Below are positions 14,608 through 23,770 of a stretch of 41,695 nucleotides of DNA, in pieces (positions within the stretch are counted from its first letter, which is position 1; each line of letters begins with the position of its first letter). The notes under the pieces are model-generated. The model was not told the DNA's origin. It did not search any database and saw only the letters and a program-made list of their open reading frames with translations. The position numbers and the translations under genes are program-made. Source of the DNA: Candidatus Hungatella pullicola (GTDB lineage Bacteria; Bacillota; Clostridia; Lachnospirales; Lachnospiraceae); assembly GCA_019114305.1 (NCBI GenBank), contig DXFU01000071.1, positions 1-41,695 on the forward strand. The letters are read 5' to 3'.

Positions 14608-15741
14608 CTATATTCCATTGCTCCGGATTAGATAGAAATAAAAACATTCCATAAATTCCCGCTCTGAATTGCTGGTAAGAGGATTCATATTGAGAATTTC
14701 CCGGATTTTATCCAGACGATAAATCAGGGTGTTTTTATGGATGTGAAGAATATCGCTGGCCTTGGCAAGATTGTAATCTTTTTCTATAAGGGCAGCCATA
14801 ATTTCAATATAATTGTCAATGAACTTTTGACCAAGTCCCTGCTTAAAGTAAAGAAACATAGCGTTATATTCCTGCTGAGAGGCCATAGATTCCAGATATT
14901 TCACCAGATAGTCGTAAAAATAGTAAGTTCCCGTCTTACCAATGTTTTTTTGAAGCCATCGGCAGTAGAGATAGGCCTGCCGATACTGCATAATATCATT
15001 TTCCATAGGACCTATGTAAAGGCTGTATGACAGCCCGCATACTCTGGCATAATTAAAAAAGCAGGTGAGATATTCCCCCAGAATATACTTGTAATCCTGC
15101 ATAACAGTTGTTATATGACAGCTTATGGATTTGAAAAGAACAATCGTTCCGTCATTGGTTATACCGATAAAATCTTCTTTGGAAAATAGACTGCTTCCTT
15201 CCAGCTGCTTTGTAATAGGAACCGCATGAGTGGACGAATCGGATATCTGAATCAGTACGGGAATACGCACCAGATGCTGATTTAATTTCAGTTCTGTAAA
15301 GTATTGTTCCAGATCCTGCCGTTCGAAATCATCGCTGTAAAAGAGCGTGCGCATAAACCGTTCTTTTACTGTAAATTTACGCATATTGTTGTTTCTGTAC
15401 AACTCAAATTCTAACATGGTTTCAATAGAGAGCCGGATAATTCCTGCAACGGACCGTATTTTTTTAGGATCCCCGTTAATTCCCACAACACCTGTTTTGC
15501 ATTTGTTTACATACAGGGCCATATAGATCCCTTCCTTAACGCCTGTGTCAGGATCAGAAATATCTACGGTTATAGAATCAGCTTTTCCTTTAATGATGCC
15601 AAAAGCAGTTTCATGGAATGCCCCTATATGTTCCTCCATTTTGCTGGCAACGACTTTCCCGTTTTCGTCTATGATGCTAATGTTATATTCTGTCAGATCA
15701 GAAAGTTTATCAATCAGTTTTTTTGCTAATCCATCATCCAT
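14608..15741 (-). CDS. CdaR-type (sugar diacid recognition / PucR HTH) regulator
   Basis: The protein has 377 residues. The N-terminal part (about 1-130) resembles the putative sugar-diacid recognition domain (LAKKLIDKLSDLTEYNISII, then GIIRLSIETMLEFELYRNN). The C-terminus has the PucR/CdaR helix-turn-helix (NLAKASDILHIHKNTLIYRLDKI). It is transcribed away from the 16057-27704 cluster and shares its upstream region, so it is the likely activator. The typical ligands of the family are acids such as glycerate or glucarate; this is known for the family, not shown here. AAGGAAG lies 7-8 bases before ATG 15741. Confidence 0.88.
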   Translation of the reverse strand: MDDGLAKKLIDKLSDLTEYNISIIDENGKVVASKMEEHIGAFHETAFGIIKGKADSITVDISDPDTGVKEGIYMALYVNKCKTGVVGINGDPKKIRSVAGIIRLSIETMLEFELYRNNNMRKFTVKERFMRTLFYSDDFERQDLEQYFTELKLNQHLVRIPVLIQISDSSTHAVPITKQLEGSSLFSKEDFIGITNDGTIVLFKSISCHITTVMQDYKYILGEYLTCFFNYARVCGLSYSLYIGPMENDIMQYRQAYLYCRWLQKNIGKTGTYYFYDYLVKYLESMASQQEYNAMFLYFKQGLGQKFIDNYIEIMAALIEKDYNLAKASDILHIHKNTLIYRLDKIREILNMNPLTSNSEREFMECFYFYLIRSNGI

Positions 15742-16056
15742 ATTACCGCTTCCTTATTGTATGTCTCGTCTTCTGCAGGTTACAAGTCAGCAGATTTTTA
15801 TCTGCTAAATAGATGTTCCAATTTAATGTTATCTCAAAATATTATAATAAATACTCAGGTTTTCTCCCATGTTTGCTGTATACAAAAATAATAGCTTATT
15901 TTATGCTGAAAAAACAAAGCCAATTTCTGGAAGCTTATTTTGTTTTCTAATCATAAAAAGAGAAAGAGATTTTTGTTTTTTCGAACCTGTGAAGGTGAAT
16001 TGTAAGAGAATATAATAAAATCACAAGCAAAAACGAAAGAAATGGAGGAGTAGCAA
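15742..16056. promoter_or_regulatory. Divergent control region between the CdaR-type gene and the glycyl-radical cluster
   Basis: This A+T-rich spacer of 315 bases holds the inverted repeat AGCAGAT-TTTT-ATCTGCT at 15789-15806, which may be an operator or a leader hairpin of the regulator. A TATAAT at 16011-16016 is followed by the ribosome binding site GGAGGAG and the lipoprotein gene. Its -35 box (TGTGAA at 15988) is poor, as expected for an activator-dependent promoter. Confidence 0.45.
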
Positions 16057-17526
16057 ATGAGAAAAAGAAGTTTAGCAATCCTTATGGCGGGGCTTATGAT
16101 TCTGACTTCTGTGACTGGTTGCAGCAGTGGAAATGGGGAAACACAGGGAGAAACTGCAGCCAGCACATCTGAAACGGTTTCAGAACAGGAAGAAAGCCAG
16201 GAAACTGCTGGTGAGGCAACTGGAGAGGGGAACCAGGAACTTACCGGCACACTGAAGATGTATGGTCCCGGCCTGTTTGCGGAAGTAGGACAGGAGGGCA
16301 GCATTGACATGATAACCGGGGTGGAGAAGCCGGGGTATCAGGTGGTAATTGACAGGTGGAACGAGCTGTATCCCAATGTAGAGCTGGATATTGAACCGAT
16401 TCCCTGGGACAACTGGAAAGCAGCGCTTCAGACGGCAGCTATTTCCGGAGATGTGGACATTCTGATTCACGGAGCATCTTTAGGACCGGTAGTCGAGCCG
16501 CTGCAGCCGTATCTGGATCAGGATACGGAACTGGAAAGCCAGCTGACCATGCTGACTTTGAGACGAAACGAAGAACTGGCTCCGTTAGATCAGGTCGTTC
16601 CTTTTGGAATTACAGTAACGTTGAATCCGGTAATGGTAGTGATTGATAAGACAATATTTGAGAATTATGGGGTAGAACTGCCGGATTACGAAACCTGGAC
16701 TCTGGATGATCTGATGGAAGCGGCCAAGGCTACCACAGGCACAGATCCGGTAACGGGAAAGCAGACTTACGGAATCAGTCCCATCAAGGCTTCCGATGCT
16801 TATAAAAATTATATTTGGGTATCCAGAGCTATGAACAATGAGATTTTTGAGTGGTCGGACACCAACGCCATCAAAGATACCAAAGTGAACTTTGTAAATG
16901 ACAAAACAGCAGAGGTTCTGGATTATATAGCGGAATTTAAAAATTATACCAGTCCTGATTATGTGGAAGGCCTCGATTTGGCCAATGCCTGGACGGAGGA
17001 TCATAATATTGCTATGGTAATTGTAGAGAATCCATACAATGTATACAATACTCTGAAGGCAAATGGGTTGGATGACCAGTTTATGCTGGCCGCGCTGCCG
17101 CAGATTCAGGATGGTCCTTATAAAGGAATTACGTCCAGCCATTTCGGTGATTGGCATATGTCTATTTGCAAAAACAGCCAGAATAAAGATCTGGCATGGG
17201 AATTCCTGAAATTTATGGTGACAGATTCTGTGGTACAGCAGTGGATTTTGGATACCTATAATATTCCTGTAAATAAAGAAGCCAACAGCCGCCTGGATGA
17301 GTATATGAGCGCTGATTTCGCAGATCCAATCAAGTACGTAATTGATACTTGTCCGGCAGGATTCAGCTGTTCAGAAAATCAGTGTTATGACAGCGGTAAT
17401 TTTGGAACGTTTATGAATGATCTGGCCACAGTAATTAACGAGATGTATCAGGGGAATATGGATCATACCCAGGCGATGGAGTATGTTCAGAAAAACGTGG
17501 ATGACTATTTAAGTACACTTAACTGA
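16057..17526 (+). CDS. Sugar ABC transporter substrate-binding lipoprotein of the glycyl-radical cluster
   Basis: This 489-residue protein has a lipoprotein signal (RKRS start, lipobox VTGC, Cys22) and a Ser/Thr/Glu/Gln-rich tether (about 23-60). A family-1 extracellular binding domain follows, recognisable from VIDRWNELYPNVELDIEPIP and from FLKFMVTDSVVQQWILDTYN, which keeps the closing-helix pattern. It is longer than most CUT1 binding proteins. The two permeases follow after a hairpin; no ATPase is encoded nearby. The downstream GH1 and kinases suggest a glycoside ligand, unknown in detail. Confidence 0.9.
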   Translation: MRKRSLAILMAGLMILTSVTGCSSGNGETQGETAASTSETVSEQEESQETAGEATGEGNQELTGTLKMYGPGLFAEVGQEGSIDMITGVEKPGYQVVIDRWNELYPNVELDIEPIPWDNWKAALQTAAISGDVDILIHGASLGPVVEPLQPYLDQDTELESQLTMLTLRRNEELAPLDQVVPFGITVTLNPVMVVIDKTIFENYGVELPDYETWTLDDLMEAAKATTGTDPVTGKQTYGISPIKASDAYKNYIWVSRAMNNEIFEWSDTNAIKDTKVNFVNDKTAEVLDYIAEFKNYTSPDYVEGLDLANAWTEDHNIAMVIVENPYNVYNTLKANGLDDQFMLAALPQIQDGPYKGITSSHFGDWHMSICKNSQNKDLAWEFLKFMVTDSVVQQWILDTYNIPVNKEANSRLDEYMSADFADPIKYVIDTCPAGFSCSENQCYDSGNFGTFMNDLATVINEMYQGNMDHTQAMEYVQKNVDDYLSTLN

Positions 17527-17549
17527 CAAGACGTAAATTGAAATGGGGT

Positions 17550-17600
17550 AAAAGAGGGCTGCAAAAGCGAGAGAAAAGCCGCTTTGCGGCCCCTCTTTAT
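17550..17600 (+). terminator. Strong intercistronic hairpin / attenuator
   Basis: AAAGAGGG-CTGCAAAAGCG pairs with CGCTTTGCGG-CCCCTCTTT, followed by ATTAAGGAGG of the next ribosome binding site. The position is the same as the hairpin at 6985-7029 in the other importer operon, between binding-protein and permease genes. Confidence 0.75.
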
Positions 17601-17614
17601 TAAGGAGGCGGAAT

Positions 17615-18532
17615 ATGAACAAAAAACAGGCATTGAAGGGAAAAATAAAAAAACAGGCTGTCTGGTACTCCTTTTTGCTGGTGACCATTGTGACATTGAT
17701 AGCGCTGACCTATATTCCAATGCTGACTACAATCAAATACAGTTTTTGCGATGTAGAGGTTTTGGGATTTGGGGGAAGTGAATTTATTGGAATGCAGAAT
17801 TATGAGACGATAGTACATAATGCTGCTTTTTTGAAGTCTGTAGGAAACACCCTGATTTTAGCTGTAATGAGCCTTATATCCATTCCTTTGGGATTCGTTC
17901 TGGCCACTTTGATTAACAATGTCTACTGGTCCAAAGCCCAGAGTTTTTTCAGAGTGGGGTATTATTTTCCAAATATTATTACGGGAGTCAGCGTGGTACT
18001 GATATTTCAGGTCGTTTTAAAGACAAACGGAGGACTTTTGAACAGCGCTCTTTCTTTTCTTACAGGTCATGAGATTTCCATTGGGTGGCTGACAGATTCT
18101 CATTATTCCAGATTCGGCGCTACCATTTTAAACGTGTGGTCCACATTAGGGTACAATATGCTGATTAATCTGGCAAGTCTACAGTCCGTGCCTCGTGAAA
18201 TCTATGAGGCGGCAGAGGTGGACGGAGCAAATGCATTTCAAAAATGGGTGTATATTACCATTCCTCAGATGACCTCCTGTTTTGTTTTCCTGTTTATTAC
18301 ATCTGTCATTAATGGGTTGGCCCGATTTACGGATTTGTTTATTATAGGCGGCAATACACCGATAGGAAGACCGGGAGGAACCCTTCAGACCATTCTCATG
18401 TATATTTACCAATTTAGCTTTGAGACGCCAAGATATGGGATTGCTTCAGCTGGAGCCATGATATTATTCCTTTTAACCTTTATTGTTACCATGGTGAACT
18501 TAAAGATTACTGGATTTTTCAAGAATAAATAG
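17615..18532 (+). CDS. Sugar ABC transporter permease (MalF/UgpA type)
   Basis: The 305-residue protein has about six membrane helices, the first at SFLLVTIVTLIALTYIPM. The EAA loop reads EIYEAAEVDGANAFQKW followed by ITIPQM. The stretch GGNTPIGRPGGTLQTILMYIY before the last helices is typical of CUT1 permeases (quoted in part). AAGGAGGCGG precedes the ATG. It is followed 8-11 bases later by the partner permease and belongs to the importer with the lipoprotein at 16057. Confidence 0.92.
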   Translation: MNKKQALKGKIKKQAVWYSFLLVTIVTLIALTYIPMLTTIKYSFCDVEVLGFGGSEFIGMQNYETIVHNAAFLKSVGNTLILAVMSLISIPLGFVLATLINNVYWSKAQSFFRVGYYFPNIITGVSVVLIFQVVLKTNGGLLNSALSFLTGHEISIGWLTDSHYSRFGATILNVWSTLGYNMLINLASLQSVPREIYEAAEVDGANAFQKWVYITIPQMTSCFVFLFITSVINGLARFTDLFIIGGNTPIGRPGGTLQTILMYIYQFSFETPRYGIASAGAMILFLLTFIVTMVNLKITGFFKNK

Positions 18533-18543
18533 GAGGCTCAATG

Positions 18544-19374
18544 ATGAGAAGAAAAAGAAAAATAAAGAGGATTGCTCTTGTGGTTATTTTATCAGTCATA
18601 CTGGCGGTGATTCTGGTTCCGCTTTTGTGGTGCGTTTCACTGTCATTTGATCGAAGGGCGCTCAATGCCCTTCCGGAATTCTCGCTGATTCCCCATGAAC
18701 CTACTTTATTCAATTATGAAGTGGCTTTTAAGACAATTCCGTTGATTCGTTATTACCTGAATACTATTTTTATTACGGCAGCCCATACGCTGATTGCTGT
18801 ATTTTTCTCCCTTACATGCGGATATGCCTTTGCAAAGGGAAAATTTGCCGGAAAAAAATTCTGGTTTATTTTTATGCTGGCTGTTATGATGATTCCTTTT
18901 GAATCCAGAATGATCCCTCTTTACCTTCAGTACAAACAGTGGGGACTTTTGGATACTTACGCACCTTTGCTTATGGGAGCAGGAGCCTATGTTTATGGGA
19001 TCTTTTTTGCCAGACAGAATATTGAGGGCATACCGGATTCCCTGAGAGAATCTGCCTATATAGACGGTGCAGGGGAGTGGAAAATATTTTTCAGCATTAT
19101 TATACCTCTTTCAAAGCCGCTCATTGCCACGTTGTCAATTCTGCAGATTTTAAGCAACTGGAACAGTTATCTTTGGCCTCTTGTTGTAATTCAGAGTCAG
19201 GAAAAACAGCTGATTTCTGTAGGAGTGTCCTTGTTTAATGCGCAGCAGAATGAAATTTATTACGGCCCCAGAATGGCCGTGGCCGTTATCAGCGCCATAC
19301 CGCTGACCATTATGTTTTTGCTGCTTCAGAAACATATTGTTCAGAGTATTGCGGTCAGCGGCATTAAACAGTAA
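18544..19374 (+). CDS. Sugar ABC transporter permease (MalG/UgpE type)
   Basis: The 276-residue protein has six predicted helices and the coupling loop LRESAYIDGAGEWKIFF followed by SIIIPLSKP; the usual EAA is ESA here. Two ATG codons stand in tandem at 18541 and 18544. The second is 7 bases from AGGAGG and is taken as the start, the first being only 4 bases away. It ends KHIVQSIAVSGIKQ as in other MalG-type subunits. It completes the importer of the glycyl-radical cluster. Confidence 0.92.
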   Translation: MRRKRKIKRIALVVILSVILAVILVPLLWCVSLSFDRRALNALPEFSLIPHEPTLFNYEVAFKTIPLIRYYLNTIFITAAHTLIAVFFSLTCGYAFAKGKFAGKKFWFIFMLAVMMIPFESRMIPLYLQYKQWGLLDTYAPLLMGAGAYVYGIFFARQNIEGIPDSLRESAYIDGAGEWKIFFSIIIPLSKPLIATLSILQILSNWNSYLWPLVVIQSQEKQLISVGVSLFNAQQNEIYYGPRMAVAVISAIPLTIMFLLLQKHIVQSIAVSGIKQ

Positions 19375-19480
19375 TCTTTGACAAAAGAGCTGTTGTCAGA
19401 ACATTTCTTTTGTGTTCCTGAACCAAATTTCAAAAGAGAGATTTGTTGCCGGAACCGTGACGGGAAGTAAAGGAAGCTGA

Positions 19481-19486
19481 TATAGT
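19481..19486 (+). promoter_or_regulatory. Possible internal promoter before the epimerase-like gene (-10 box)
   Basis: TATAGT at 19481 is 18 bases after GTGACG (19457-19462). The 144-base gap after the permease gene contains no clear terminator. Weak. Confidence 0.3.
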
Positions 19487-19518
19487 TAACATATGATAAA
19501 GGAAACGGGGGTAAGGAC

Positions 19519-20478
19519 ATGAAAGCTGTGGTAATTGGAGGCAGCGGCCGTATAGGAAGCTATCTGGTTCCCAGACTTGTAAAAGCGGAATATGAGGTGA
19601 TCAATGTATCCAGGGGAAAACGGGAGCCGGTAAAGAAAAGCAGCGCCTGGAATGAAGTAGAACAGATCGTTTTAAACAGGTGCTGTGAAGAGGAAAATGG
19701 TGTTTTTGGAAAGAAAATCGCAGCGCTTAATCCTGATATTGTAGTGGATTTGATCAATGACAAGGTAGAAAGCACTTACCAGATGGTGGAGGCTTTAAGA
19801 TACACGAATATCAGCCATTATCTTTTTAATGCTACGATCTGGGTTCACGGCCATGCTACCTGCGTCCCTGCTACAGAGGATCTTCCCAGGCATCCGTTGG
19901 AAAATTATGGAATCAATAAGGCCGCCAGTGAAGCATATCTCCATCAGCAGTACCGCCAGGGAGGCATACCGGAAACTGTGATTATGCCGGGACATTTGAC
20001 GGGACCGGGCTGGACCTGCATTAATCCTGCCGGGAATTTAGATCCTCTTGTTTTTCAAAAGATTGGCAGAGGAGAGGAAATCGCTCTCCCTAATCTGGGA
20101 ATGGAGACTGTTCATCACGCCCACGCAGATGACGTGGCTCAGGTATTTATGAACGCCATCATTTACAGAGGCCAGGCTTTGGGAGAAAGCTTTCACGCCA
20201 CAGCTCCCTACGCCATGACATTAAGAGGATTTGCAGAAGAAATGTATCGATGGTTTGGCCATGAGCCTAAGATTAAATATCTTCCATGGAAGGAATGGTG
20301 CGAGTATACCGCTGTAGAGTGTTACATTAACAGCACCTGGTCCCATCTGACTCACAGTGATAATTACAGTATAGAGAAGGCCAGAAGACTGATCCACTAT
20401 CAGCCCAGGTATACCATTATACAGGCTGTGGAAGAGTGTGTGACCAGTATGTTGGAAAGAGGTGTTATTACATTGTGA
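19519..20478 (+). CDS. NAD(P)-dependent epimerase/dehydratase-like protein (extended SDR)
   Basis: The 319-residue protein starts with the Rossmann motif GGSGRIGSYL (7-16) and has the SDR catalytic pair in NYGINKAASE (Tyr-x3-Lys). C-terminal substrate-domain features such as HHAHADDVAQVF are those of nucleotide-sugar epimerase-like proteins. It probably oxidises, reduces or epimerises a hydroxyl of the imported compound or of a sugar derivative. The exact reaction cannot be told. Its stop overlaps the activase start by one base (TGATG), tying it to the glycyl-radical pair. Confidence 0.8.
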   Translation: MKAVVIGGSGRIGSYLVPRLVKAEYEVINVSRGKREPVKKSSAWNEVEQIVLNRCCEEENGVFGKKIAALNPDIVVDLINDKVESTYQMVEALRYTNISHYLFNATIWVHGHATCVPATEDLPRHPLENYGINKAASEAYLHQQYRQGGIPETVIMPGHLTGPGWTCINPAGNLDPLVFQKIGRGEEIALPNLGMETVHHAHADDVAQVFMNAIIYRGQALGESFHATAPYAMTLRGFAEEMYRWFGHEPKIKYLPWKEWCEYTAVECYINSTWSHLTHSDNYSIEKARRLIHYQPRYTIIQAVEECVTSMLERGVITL

Positions 20479-21389
20479 TGTCGGAACAAAGGGAAGTAGA
20501 AGGGATTATTTTTGATATAGACCATTTTGCCGTACATGACGGCGAAGGAATTCGTACCTGCGTGTACTTAAAAGGCTGTCCTCTTCACTGCAGATGGTGC
20601 CACTCACCGGAATCTCAGGAAGAAGAGCCTGAAATCTTATTTGCGCCGGGAAGATGTACCGGCTGCGGAGCCTGCGTTGCCCAATGCCCAAGAGGACTTC
20701 AAAGAATAGAAGAAGGCGTGAGAATATTTGACAGAGCACAGTGTATAAAATGCGGAGCCTGCGTTTTGGTATGCGCTGCCGGAGCACTGACACTTTCCGG
20801 AAAAAGAAGAGGTATCTCAGAAGTACTGGAAGAATTGGTGGAGGACAGGGAGTTCTACCGCAACAGCAATGGCGGAGTGACTATAAGCGGAGGAGAAGTA
20901 TTGTCCCAGCCGGTATTTGTCACAGAGCTTTTGAAAGGGCTGAAAAGAGAAGGAATCCACACTATAATTGAAACCTCCGGTTATGGGAGGAAGGAAGATT
21001 TGATGGCAATGGCAGAGTACACGGATCTGTTCTTTTATGATTACAAATTAGGCGACAAAGAGGAATTTGAGACCTATATAGGAGGGGATGCAGGACTGGT
21101 TTACAGTAATCTGGAGGCTTTGAGAAGGATTACTGACAGGATTGTTTTGAGAGTACCCATGATACCAGGAATTACCGATACGGACAGAAACATAAAAATG
21201 CTTTATGACATTGCCGGGAAGCTAAGGATCGGTCGGATCCATTTTCTGCCTTATAATCCGTCTGCCGGTGCGAAATATCAGTGGTGCGGACGGGAGTACA
21301 CTCTGGAAGGGCTTCAAGGAGATATGGAACGCTTGGAGCAGCTGAAAGCTATGGCGCCGGAAACGGTGGAAGTAGAGATTGTAGAATAG
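20478..21389 (+). CDS. Glycyl-radical enzyme activating protein (radical SAM)
   Basis: The 303-residue protein has the radical-SAM cluster motif CPLHCRWC (Cys34, Cys38, Cys41). It also has two inserted ferredoxin-like 4Fe-4S motifs, CTGCGACVAQCP (60-71) and CIKCGACVLVC (89-99), and the SAM-binding GGE in TISGGEVL. Activases with two extra clusters serve glycyl-radical enzymes other than pyruvate formate-lyase. It would generate the glycyl radical on the enzyme encoded 22 bases downstream, under anaerobic conditions. The start at 20478 makes the protein begin MSEQ; a start 14 codons earlier has no ribosome binding site. Confidence 0.93.
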   Translation: MSEQREVEGIIFDIDHFAVHDGEGIRTCVYLKGCPLHCRWCHSPESQEEEPEILFAPGRCTGCGACVAQCPRGLQRIEEGVRIFDRAQCIKCGACVLVCAAGALTLSGKRRGISEVLEELVEDREFYRNSNGGVTISGGEVLSQPVFVTELLKGLKREGIHTIIETSGYGRKEDLMAMAEYTDLFFYDYKLGDKEEFETYIGGDAGLVYSNLEALRRITDRIVLRVPMIPGITDTDRNIKMLYDIAGKLRIGRIHFLPYNPSAGAKYQWCGREYTLEGLQGDMERLEQLKAMAPETVEVEIVE

Positions 21390-21411
21390 GTTGAAGAGGA
21401 GGAAGATTGAA

Positions 21412-23739
21412 ATGGTAGATATGGAAAAATATTCCAGAGAGATTACAGACAGTGAACCGTCAGAGCGGGTACAGTTTCTTATTGACGCGGTGAGAGATAA
21501 TATGACGTCAAAAAATAAGCCAATCAGGGGATTTGAGCCGGTTTTAAATGAGGAAACCGGGAAGCTTCCGGTTATTATACGGAAGGCAATGTCGGAAAGG
21601 AAAAAGCTTGCTTCCGTGCCCTGCGGAATCTGGGAGAAACAGATATTTGCCGGCTGCTTTACCCTTCGGGAGGAAAAAATTGTCAATACATACGATCTTC
21701 CTGAGTTTGCTTATCCAGAGGAAAAAGCAGAGGGGGAAAAGTATGGGTTTGGAGTGTATTCCATGTTTGGCCATATTTCTCCTGATTACAGAAGACTGCT
21801 GTATTTGGGAACCGAAGGCATTAAAAAAAGAATTGAAGATAAGCTTCTTGAAGTCAAAGAAGAAAAGAATGTGAATTTCCTAAAGGCAGCCGAAATTTCT
21901 CTGGAAGGTCTGGAGATATTTGGGGAAAATCACAGACAGATGCTCCTTAAGCGGGCAGAAACCTGTGAGGACAAAGCAAGGAAGGAGGAACTGCTTGCTG
22001 ACGCAAAAGCTTTGGAACGGGTACCGAAGAAGCCTGCTGCAACTTTTTTTGAAGCCTGTCAGTCTGTATGGCTTCTTCACCTTGCGCTGCAGCTGACAGA
22101 TAATTATCTGGCTCTTGGAAGGCCGGACCAGTATCTTTATCCCTTTTTGGAAAAGGATTTGGAGGAAGGCCGTCTCACTGTGAATCAGGCTCAGGAAATA
22201 ACCGATTGCTTTATGCTGAAATTCAATGAAAGGTCTCAGGACAATGAAGTAGCCGCTCAGATGATGGATTTGGAGAGGCGACAGAAAAAATTTGATCAGC
22301 AGTGGGAAGAAAGAAAGCTTTATGATATTGGACATCAGAGGTATAATATAAGAGATACGGTGGATGCAGTCAATCATTGGAATCAGAATGTAATGGTAGG
22401 GGGACAGATTCCTGAAACTGGAGAGGATGCCACGAATCTTTTGACTGTAATGATGATAGAGTCGTTCCGGCGGATGCGTATGACAAATCCGGTGCTTTCA
22501 GTTCGTTTAAGCAGTAAGACTCCTGAGTTTTTAAAGAGACAGGTTGCCATTACCCTGAAGACAGGAGGGGGACTTCCGGCCCTTTATAATGATGATACCA
22601 TTATTAAGGCTTATACTCATTTTGGAGTAAAGCTGGAAGATGCCAGGGACTATGCCAACAATGGCTGCTGGGAGTGTCTGCTTCCCGGAAAGACGGATTT
22701 TTACTTTACCAAGATGAATGCCCTGAAATGTATGGAGTGGGCTTTAAATCATGGAAGATGTCATGTAGACAACAAACAGGAAGTTCCGGATCAGGGAGAT
22801 GTTTCCGAAATCAAGAGTTTTGAGGACTTATATCAAAGAATCTTGGACAACTTCCGCCTTGTAATGGAAACTTCCGCCAACCATATGGTAGAAACCCAGC
22901 ATCTCCGATCCATTGTAGCTCCGGTTCCCCTTCTGTCCGCTTTTTTAGACGGCCCTATAGAAAAGGGAAAAGATATGACAGAAATGGGAGCCAGGTTTAT
23001 TTTAGGAGGAATTATCGCAGAAGGAATCAGCCATCTGATTGACTCGCTTACAGCGGTACGCCGGGTTGTATTCCGTGAAAAGTACTGTACCATTGAGCAG
23101 GTGGCGGAAGCTATTGACCATAATTTTAAGGGATATGAAAATTTGAGAACTCGCTTGGCTTCCTGTCCCAAATATGGAGCCAATCAGGTAGAGGCGGATG
23201 AGATTGGAAGCAGGCTGATGAAGGATTACTCTCATATTATGGAAGAAATTGATAAAAAGCATCCGGAAATGAAGTTTATGCCTGGAGTGGGAACCTTTTC
23301 CTGGTATATAGCAGTTGGAAACGGCACAGGGGCCAGCGCCGACGGCCGACTGGCTGAAACACAGGTAGCCAGCAATTTTTCTCCTTCAGCAGGGGCAATG
23401 ACAAGAGGAATTACCGGCGCTCTGCTTTCCTTTACAAAAATGAATCTGGATGTTCTTCCTTTAGGATCACCTTTGGATCTTGGAATGTCAGGACAATATG
23501 TAAAAGGAGAGGCAGGAACAAGGAGGCTTGTAGGCTTTATGGATACATTTATTCAGCTGGGAGGAAATCTTCTTACGATCAGTGTGGCAGATGCCCAGAC
23601 CCTTCGGGATGCCCAGAAGGACCCGGAGAATTATAAGGATCTGAGAGTGCGTATGGGAGGCTGGTCCGCTTATTTTACCATGCTGAGCAAAGAACAGCAG
23701 GAACATCATATCCGAAGAGCTGAGGGCGGTTCTCTATAA
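21412..23739 (+). CDS. Glycyl-radical enzyme (PFL-like, dehydratase/lyase clade, substrate unknown)
   Basis: The 775-residue protein carries the radical glycine in RVRMGGWSAYF (Gly750, 26 residues from the C-terminus). The thiyl cysteine with the neighbouring glutamate is in NNGCWECLLPG (Cys419, Glu421). Cys-x-Glu is the mark of the eliminase/decarboxylase types, not of formate-lyases. GHISPDY (His121) may correspond to the active-site His of glycerol dehydratase. Fourteen residues after the Cys, where glycerol dehydratase has its catalytic Asp447, this protein has Thr433. A standard glycerol or propanediol dehydratase is therefore unlikely. The start at 21412 has GAGGAGG 9 bases upstream. 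It lies between its activase and DhaK/DhaL-like kinases. Confidence 0.9.
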   Translation: MVDMEKYSREITDSEPSERVQFLIDAVRDNMTSKNKPIRGFEPVLNEETGKLPVIIRKAMSERKKLASVPCGIWEKQIFAGCFTLREEKIVNTYDLPEFAYPEEKAEGEKYGFGVYSMFGHISPDYRRLLYLGTEGIKKRIEDKLLEVKEEKNVNFLKAAEISLEGLEIFGENHRQMLLKRAETCEDKARKEELLADAKALERVPKKPAATFFEACQSVWLLHLALQLTDNYLALGRPDQYLYPFLEKDLEEGRLTVNQAQEITDCFMLKFNERSQDNEVAAQMMDLERRQKKFDQQWEERKLYDIGHQRYNIRDTVDAVNHWNQNVMVGGQIPETGEDATNLLTVMMIESFRRMRMTNPVLSVRLSSKTPEFLKRQVAITLKTGGGLPALYNDDTIIKAYTHFGVKLEDARDYANNGCWECLLPGKTDFYFTKMNALKCMEWALNHGRCHVDNKQEVPDQGDVSEIKSFEDLYQRILDNFRLVMETSANHMVETQHLRSIVAPVPLLSAFLDGPIEKGKDMTEMGARFILGGIIAEGISHLIDSLTAVRRVVFREKYCTIEQVAEAIDHNFKGYENLRTRLASCPKYGANQVEADEIGSRLMKDYSHIMEEIDKKHPEMKFMPGVGTFSWYIAVGNGTGASADGRLAETQVASNFSPSAGAMTRGITGALLSFTKMNLDVLPLGSPLDLGMSGQYVKGEAGTRRLVGFMDTFIQLGGNLLTISVADAQTLRDAQKDPENYKDLRVRMGGWSAYFTMLSKEQQEHHIRRAEGGSL

Positions 23740-23770
23740 AAACAAAAAAAGCGGGAAAAGGGGAAGCAGA

